The notes beneath the pieces are model-generated. The model saw only the letters and a program-made list of their open reading frames with translations. It did no database searches and was not told where the DNA came from. Of a DNA stretch of 64,000 nt, positions 57,939 through 64,000 are shown piece by piece (position 1 is the first letter of the stretch; every line of letters starts with the position of its first letter). A program made the translations under genes and the position numbers. This stretch comes from Monosporascus cannonballus (taxonomy: Eukaryota; Ascomycota; Sordariomycetes; Xylariales). The stretch is taken from assembly GCA_004154925.1 (NCBI GenBank), contig QJNS01000006.1, forward strand, positions 310,001 through 374,000. The letters are read 5' to 3'.

Positions 57939-60473
57939 CCTATACGATTTAAGTTTAATAATTAATTAAATCGTAAAACCATGATATGTTGCAAACTTTT
58001 ATTTAATAATACCGTTAAACTTTAAATAATATTATCGATAATATATGTATTAATTAATAACCGATTTTCGAAATTTTTAAAAAAAATTATAAATTTAAAC
58101 GAAAAGATTTGAGAAATTTTTGCCTTCATTAAAAAAAGGTTTTACGATAATTAAACTTAATAAGTTAACGTATTAAATAATTCGAAAATAATAATAATAA
58201 TTTTATTACTTTATTCGAAATTATTTATAAAAAGTTTAAAGGTAAAATTAAAACCTCGAATTTTAAAAAATTCTATAAATTAAAGCAAATTATTTAATTA
58301 AATTTTATTACAAAAACCGGAAATTTTTTTAAAACCTTTTAAACCTAAGTTATTCGATAATCCGTTCGTAAAATTGTAATGATTTTTTTATATAATATTA
58401 AACTTATTTTGTGTATTATTGTATTCGGTACGTTATATTTATTTTGTAAAATAAATTTATAATTATACACTTTACGAAAAACATAATTATTTAATTTTAA
58501 TTTGTTATAAGGGAATATATATAGTTGTTAATAAATAAATAAAATCCTAAAATAATATAAATATATTATAATTACAAATAATTTAAATAAATATTAACGA
58601 AAATTTCGAAATAATAAAAGAAAACAACTAAAATACACATCTAATAATTACTATAATAACAATTAATATTTATTTAGGGTAGTACGTTCGTTTTATTAAT
58701 TTCTAAGTTAAATTAGAAATAAAAATATTAATAATTAAATTTCACGATAATTTAAAAAAACATTTAAAATCTTTTTTTAGATTAAATCGATTTAAATATT
58801 TGGTAAATTATATTATTAAAACCATTAATATTGATAATAAGTAATATATTTAATGGATTAAAAATAATACAAAAAACGTAATAATATAATTCGAATGAAT
58901 ATTAATCTTTTCCGATATAATAATATTTTTTACAAAACGGTATTAAAACCTATAAAATTTAGTATTATTAATAAATAAAAATATAATAAAACTAAATGCT
59001 TCAACTACGGCAAAATAGAATTTAAAGTTTATAAATATAAGAAATTTAAAAAGTTACGATAAAATAACTGAATATTTATATCAAAACGATAATTTAAAAA
59101 TAATTAAAAAAACGATAATAAAGTTATTACAACAATTTAAGCCTAATACGAATAAAAGCTATTTCGATAAGGAATTTAACCAAAAATACAAAAGGCTAAA
59201 AAAACTGGTGTAAAAAGAGTTAAGAAAATAATAATACGTTATAAAAATAATTAAAAAAATATTAAAAATAAATAAAAAATATTTATCTTCAGATGTTAAA
59301 ACGATACGGCAAAATATACGTTATTTATTGTAAATTATAATATTATTATTTTTATAACAAATTTAAAAATAATTTATTAATAAGTTATATATATATATTA
59401 AAAAGTACTTGCATCTTTAATTAAATAGAAAAAAACGATAAATAATAATAGCGATATTTTCGAATTATTATATTATATAATAATATCGATTAACAAACCG
59501 TTTTAAGAAATTGACCAAAAAAATAATATTTGTAAGAAAACTTTTTTTTAGTTATTATAAGTAATATAATTATTAAATAAAGAAAAAGTTGATTTAACAC
59601 ACCGTTAAAACTATTATTAAAAGGTTATTATAAACTTTTATTTTTAATTAGTATTTACTACAAATATTTAAAAAATACATTTTTAAGGCAAAGATTTTAC
59701 AGTTTATTTAAAAGCTTTATTAAAAAGTTATATATTATAAAAACTTTAAAAAAAGTTATATATTATACGCAAAAATAATTTATTAAAAACGATTTAAAAA
59801 ATATAACAAAATTAAAAATAATTATTATAATTCGAAAACACAGTATATCGATAAAAATGAAAAATATAATAATTTAATGCGTTATGTATATGAATATAAA
59901 ACGATATAACAAATTCGAAAAAGAATTAAAAAATAGAAGTCGCTCATAAAGAAGCCGGAAAATAACAAAACTTAAAGAAATTAAAAGAAATTTTTAAAAA
60001 GAATTTTAAATATAACGATAAAAATTGCTAATAACTGTATAATTTTAAAAATACGAATCGGAACATATTAATATATTGTAATAATAGATTACGGAGCTTT
60101 AGGCAAAAATTATATGATATCAGATATTGTTAATAAGATTAAATTGTCATAAAAATATAAATTAAAACCTTATACGGTTACAAATACCGAAAATTAAAAG
60201 TTTATTTACTATAACGAAAAGATTTTGCGTAAAATTAATTATTTCGAAATTTGTATTTAAAAATAATATTAAATAAATAATTTTAATATCGTTTTGATTA
60301 AAAACTACAACATAATTTTAGAATTATTATGGGTATATTAATATGAAATTTTAATTAATGAAAAAATTACGTTAATAAATTTTTTTTTATATTTTGTAAA
60401 TAAACTATTTTTTAATAATTAATTAAAAATAATAAAGATTGTAAGTATAAAAATATGATAAATATTTTATTAC
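57939..60473 (+). mobile_element. Element D: gag-protease remnant of an older gypsy-like element
   Basis: The plus strand shows a gag C-terminal pattern (YIIKTINIDNK, followed by a degraded WIK stretch), a degenerate knuckle CFNYGKIEFKVYKYK near 59000 and a protease-like segment near 60090 (IDYGALGKNYMISDIVNKI). It is very AT-rich, with no open frames. Reverse transcriptase is missing because the LTR at 60474 interrupts it or because it is truncated. Its left part may be 30111-30884, across element C. Confidence 0.55.
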
Positions 60474-60917
60474 TGTTACAGGAACATGGGCTCCTGTCTC
60501 GAGGAGACCAACCTTTAAGGCCTAGCGTGGGCCTGTAACGAGAAAACCCCGGAGTAGGTTACCTCAGCTAGCTCAGGCCTCCCTGGCTCGTTTTCCCAAT
60601 TTCTTCAAAGTCACTCAAGTACCGCTCCACAACGCTAAATATTAACCAATTAAATCCTAAATCCCCGTAACGAGCCAGCGAAACCTGAATTATAGTTACG
60701 TAAAAACGGCTTCGTTTAATATACTTGGTTTTTTTTTTAAAAAAAACAAAAATTTATAATAACTTAATAATAATATATTTTTGTAAATATATATATATAT
60801 ATATATACGATTACCTTAATTATAACTTATTATTAATATTATAATAATCCAAATTAAAATTTATTTATTATTTTTAAATTTTAATACGTATAATAACTGC
60901 AACCCGAGCCCGTTACA
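60474..60917 (-). repeat. Element E LTR (444 bp)
   Basis: Starts TGTTACAGGAACATGGGC and ends CCCGTTACA. The first about 80 bases resemble the element A LTR and the rest does not. GC is much higher than in neighbours, apart from a TA microsatellite near 60787-60808. To its right, TTATTATCTTCCTTTTT is on the minus strand a purine tract abutting a TGTAACGGG start. I read it as the 3' LTR of a minus-strand element extending right. A solo LTR is possible, but the flanking pentamers (ATTAC, TTATT) do not match cleanly. Confidence 0.6.
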
Positions 60918-62540
60918 TTATTATCTTCCTTTTTAAAACATAATAAATCCGTATTCTTTTAGTTTTACCGGGTTACGCTCTTAGAACAAAATATACGTAT
61001 GCGTACCTTAAAATTTTAGTATTAACATAAAAAAATTAATATAAGGTTTAAATATTTTATTGGTAATTAGGTTTTGTACGACGATTTAAGCCGAATTATT
61101 AATTCGACCGTTTAAATTAACCGATTAATTAATATATTAAAAAAACGAATACGTAAACGGCTGTTAATATGCAAAACTTAATAAAAACTTTTAATTTTTG
61201 CTAATTAAGACCTTATTATATATAAATACTATAATATAGTATACGAAAAGTTTATAATTTTCGCAAAAAGGCCTAGATTTCGCCGCCCGCCAGAAAAGTT
61301 ATTATTTAAAATTAACGCTTTATAAAAACATTTGCTCCTATTTAGTTTAAATTTTTAAATTAAATAATTATATATTTAAAGAAAAAATGGCAATCGTATA
61401 ATACGAATCGGAAAACACAACGGTTTCGTAATAACAACAATCCTGATATTTTTATATATATTTTTTTTATAATCCTAATTATTATAATTAAAATAATTTC
61501 CAAAATTGACGGCAATTATTTACCTTATTTACTGGGCAGAATTTTATTATTTTCGGATTTATTACGGAATAATATCAATATATTAAAAAGTTAAATATTT
61601 ACGAAAATTATTATACGTTAAATAAAAATGTAATTTAGTTAATAAAGGAAATTAAGGTAACCGTATTACTTCCTTTATAATAATATAATTCTAATTAGGA
61701 TAAATTGCATTTTATAACCAGGTATAATAAAACGATATTATATTTTAGTACAATAATTTTAATGTTTAACATTATGTTCGTAATATAACGTTTCGATATA
61801 ATACCGTTATACGAAATATTATTACCGCCCTTACCCGTTATTACAGCCGTATTTCTAAACAAATTACAGTAATTTATGGTCCGGCCTAATTAATATTATA
61901 AAATAAAATAATTTTATAGGATATGATAATAATATTTGGTACTACTTAATATTTTTTATTAGTTCGTAATTAATATTATCCGGACTTTATTTCCGGCTTT
62001 TGTTAATATATTTTATAAATATAATAAGTAAAAGTTTTCCGGTTTTTCTAAGTTAAAACGTATACCCTATAATAAACGCCGTTTAATTTCGTTAAATATA
62101 ATTAACGAAAATGGAGGTATTATTAATAATACTTATAAAGTTTATCGAAAACTTTTTTAAAAAATATATGGATTTAAAGAAAAATAATCCTATCGGTTTT
62201 CGGAACGTTTTTATTTTATTTATGGAAATCAGAAAATAGTTAGTTATATTCGGAAAATATAGGCTAATTAAGCCGAAACAGCCGATTCATACGATGGAAA
62301 ATAATAGGTCTTTTTTATTTTTACTTTATTCTATATATAAATTAATTTTTTACTTATAATTATACGTATTTATTAGCCCGATAATATAACTGGGACGCAT
62401 AAAATATAAATAATTTTAAAAACGGATTATTAATTTTTAAATAAAACATCGTAATTATATTAAAAATTGCCAAAATTGCACTTTTTCGAACTTTTTATCT
62501 TTTATATACATAATATTTATATATTCGTATTATTTTTATA
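60918..62540. repeat. AT-rich interior, not recognised
   Basis: RIP-like sequence to the right of the E LTR. No gag, RT or integrase motif could be read on either strand. Confidence 0.4.
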
Positions 62541-63936
62541 GGAATTATATATTCGATACGAATTATTTATAACAATAGAATTTAATATATATAGAATTTA
62601 TCGGAATATCTCGATCGAAAACTTTTTTACGAAAAGTAAACTTATCGAATTTATAAAATATATATGTTTCCGGTTAACCGTCGCCGAATTTAAATTTATC
62701 GCGTATAATGTAGTTATTAAATATTTTAATTATGCCGGATAAATATGGAAAATATTACAAAATCTGATTTGGGACGTATTAATAAATAGGAATCTTTTTA
62801 AAAAAGATTTTTTGTTATTATTTATTAATAATACGTTTTTTGGTAATATAAATAACTTAACGCATAATTCGTAAATATTTTATTTTTTAATTCGGGAATA
62901 TAATTTATTTATGTTATTTATTAAACGGCGTAATTTCAATTAAAACATGCCAAATAAGGCCCTTTTATTAAATAATTATGGGACCGGAAATATTTCTAAT
63001 ACGGCCGCTATTTCCTAAGGTGATAACTTTTTTAACTTCATTAAAAATAATAACTAATTATTAATTAAAATTGTTTTTATTGATAAAAAATTGCAAAGTT
63101 ATTACCGTTTCCTTTAAAAAACCTAAATTTATTTATACCTTTCGCATATTGTACGATATAACGACGTTAATTATATTAGGTAGTTAATATTGATATTATT
63201 ATTCCTGTTTTATAAGGCCGGTTAATTTAATTACGGCAAAAAAATATTTTATTTCGATTAGATATTATGTTTTACAGTATTAAATCAAATCCTTAGTAAT
63301 TTAATTTTAATTTCAAATTTGGTTCCGATAAAATTTAAGGAAAAAATATGGAAAATACTTAATCGAAAGGGCGAATATTATAATCTGTAGCTTGCTAGCG
63401 AACTCCGCCGGTTAAAAAATAATATATATAACGTTAATATTGTTTTTTTCCGAGATTCGTTTTTAGTAAGGCACCGTATATCCCTATAACGCGAATTCTA
63501 TATCCGTTATATTTCTTTACGAAATAAGCGTTATATTATTCGGGATTTTCGTAACGAAATCTTTAAATGCGCCTATTTTTTGTTTTAGAATTTCTGGCTT
63601 ATTAAGGGATATTTATCTCGGATTACAGAGGATGGCTAAAAATTCGAAAATATTTTGGTTACGGGCTATAAAATTATAGAAATTAAGTTTTTCGATTTTA
63701 ATAATATCGTACCTATTATTAATAACGTAAATAAGCTTAATTGGCTGGATACGGCAAAGGATAAAGATTAATTTATAAATAGCTTTAACGCAATTGCCCG
63801 AAACATTTTTGGTACCGAATTTACTAAGAATAATTTGGTTTAGGATAATCGTAATATCCCGTATGTAGAAAAAAGTTATAATCTTATGGTGCAAATTATC
63901 GATAATTTAATTAATAATCCTGATTAAGGCGGTTCG
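62541..63936 (+). pseudogene. Unrecognised decayed coding sequence
   Basis: One plus-strand frame is stop-poor for its composition and keeps phase from about 62541 to 63930: FFTKSKLIEFIKYICFRLTV, WDVLINRNLFKKDFLLLFI, NMPNKALLLNNYGTGNISNT, VLVRHRISL-like pieces, NWLDTAKDKD and NAIARNIFGTEFTKNNLV, then a Ser-Leu repeat and acidic/polar end. Asn and Lys are over-represented where Asp and Glu are likely originals. Stops are mainly TAA/TAG. The family is not recognised. It could be a cargo or antisense gene of element E, another transposon's gene, or a duplicated host gene mutated by RIP. Confidence 0.4.
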
Positions 63937-64000
63937 TTATCGTTATCGTTATCGTCGGATAAGCAGAATAAGGATTTATCAAATAAAAACAAATTACTGA

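Noticed and set aside
57729..57965. 78-codon plus-strand frame
   Set aside because: Lies inside the element C LTR and continues past its end; not a gene.
60469..60921. Solo LTR with target duplication ATTAC/ATTAT
   Set aside because: It requires the LTR to end in AC rather than CA, and D's pol does not continue on the right. A purine tract abutting the LTR fits a longer minus-strand element better.
30111..64000. Starship-type giant transposon
   Set aside because: No tyrosine-recombinase (DUF3435) captain could be read, and the block is explained mostly by nested LTR elements.
1..64000. tRNA, 5S rRNA, CRISPR array, telomere repeats
   Set aside because: No cloverleaf-type TTCRA arm with matching acceptor, no 5S core, no regular spaced repeats and no TTAGGG arrays were found by eye.

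Overview
The window reads as nuclear DNA of a filamentous ascomycete, probably a Sordariomycete. The genes have short GT-AG introns of about 49 to 252 bases and typical fungal products (Zn2Cys6 regulator remnant, PRM10/ThrE-like transporter, cytochrome P450, PMC1-type Ca2+ ATPase, F-box/ankyrin protein, ferroportin-like transporter). A normal-GC, gene-bearing half (about 0.24-30.1 kb) abuts a very AT-rich half (30.1-64 kb) of decayed LTR retrotransposons. The mutations there are C-to-T and G-to-A with excess TpA, the signature of repeat-induced point mutation (RIP). The first 240 bases are the edge of another AT-rich block.

Gene half, left to right: a membrane protein with a long Q/E/K-rich tail (2051-4237, +); a remnant cluster at 4.5-6.6 kb (broken alpha/beta hydrolase, fragment of a Zn2Cys6 regulator, broken gene of unknown function); a coiled-coil-like protein (7180-8501, +); a 3 kb gene-less stretch; a PRM10/ThrE-like transporter in four exons (11498-14293, +); an F-box/ankyrin protein (14687-15340, +); a broken esterase (15944-16905, -); a five-exon P450 (17489-19210, -); a two-exon Ca2+ ATPase (19925-23523, -); a 4.2 kb stretch without recognisable genes; and a five-exon ferroportin-like transporter (27705-29527, -). 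I see no obvious operon or biosynthetic logic. The genes look independent, with several decayed neighbours.

Repeat half: a nested stack of LTR elements that can be unpicked base by base from target-site duplications. Element C (chromovirus, minus strand, 373-bp LTRs, TSD ATAAA) spans 30885-57933. Its left LTR was hit by element A-outer (chromovirus, plus strand, TSD AGATC), whose integrase was hit by a sister copy, A-inner (TSD TAATA). The right LTR of C was hit by element B (minus strand, 190-bp LTRs, TSD CTAAA). Right of C lie a gag-protease remnant (D), a 444-bp LTR (E) and an unrecognised decayed coding sequence running to the window end.

The most unusual observation is a decayed antisense reading frame between the chromodomain and the 3' LTR. 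It is present in both copies of A, and a similar Cys-containing, coiled-coil-like antisense frame lies at the same place in the different element C.
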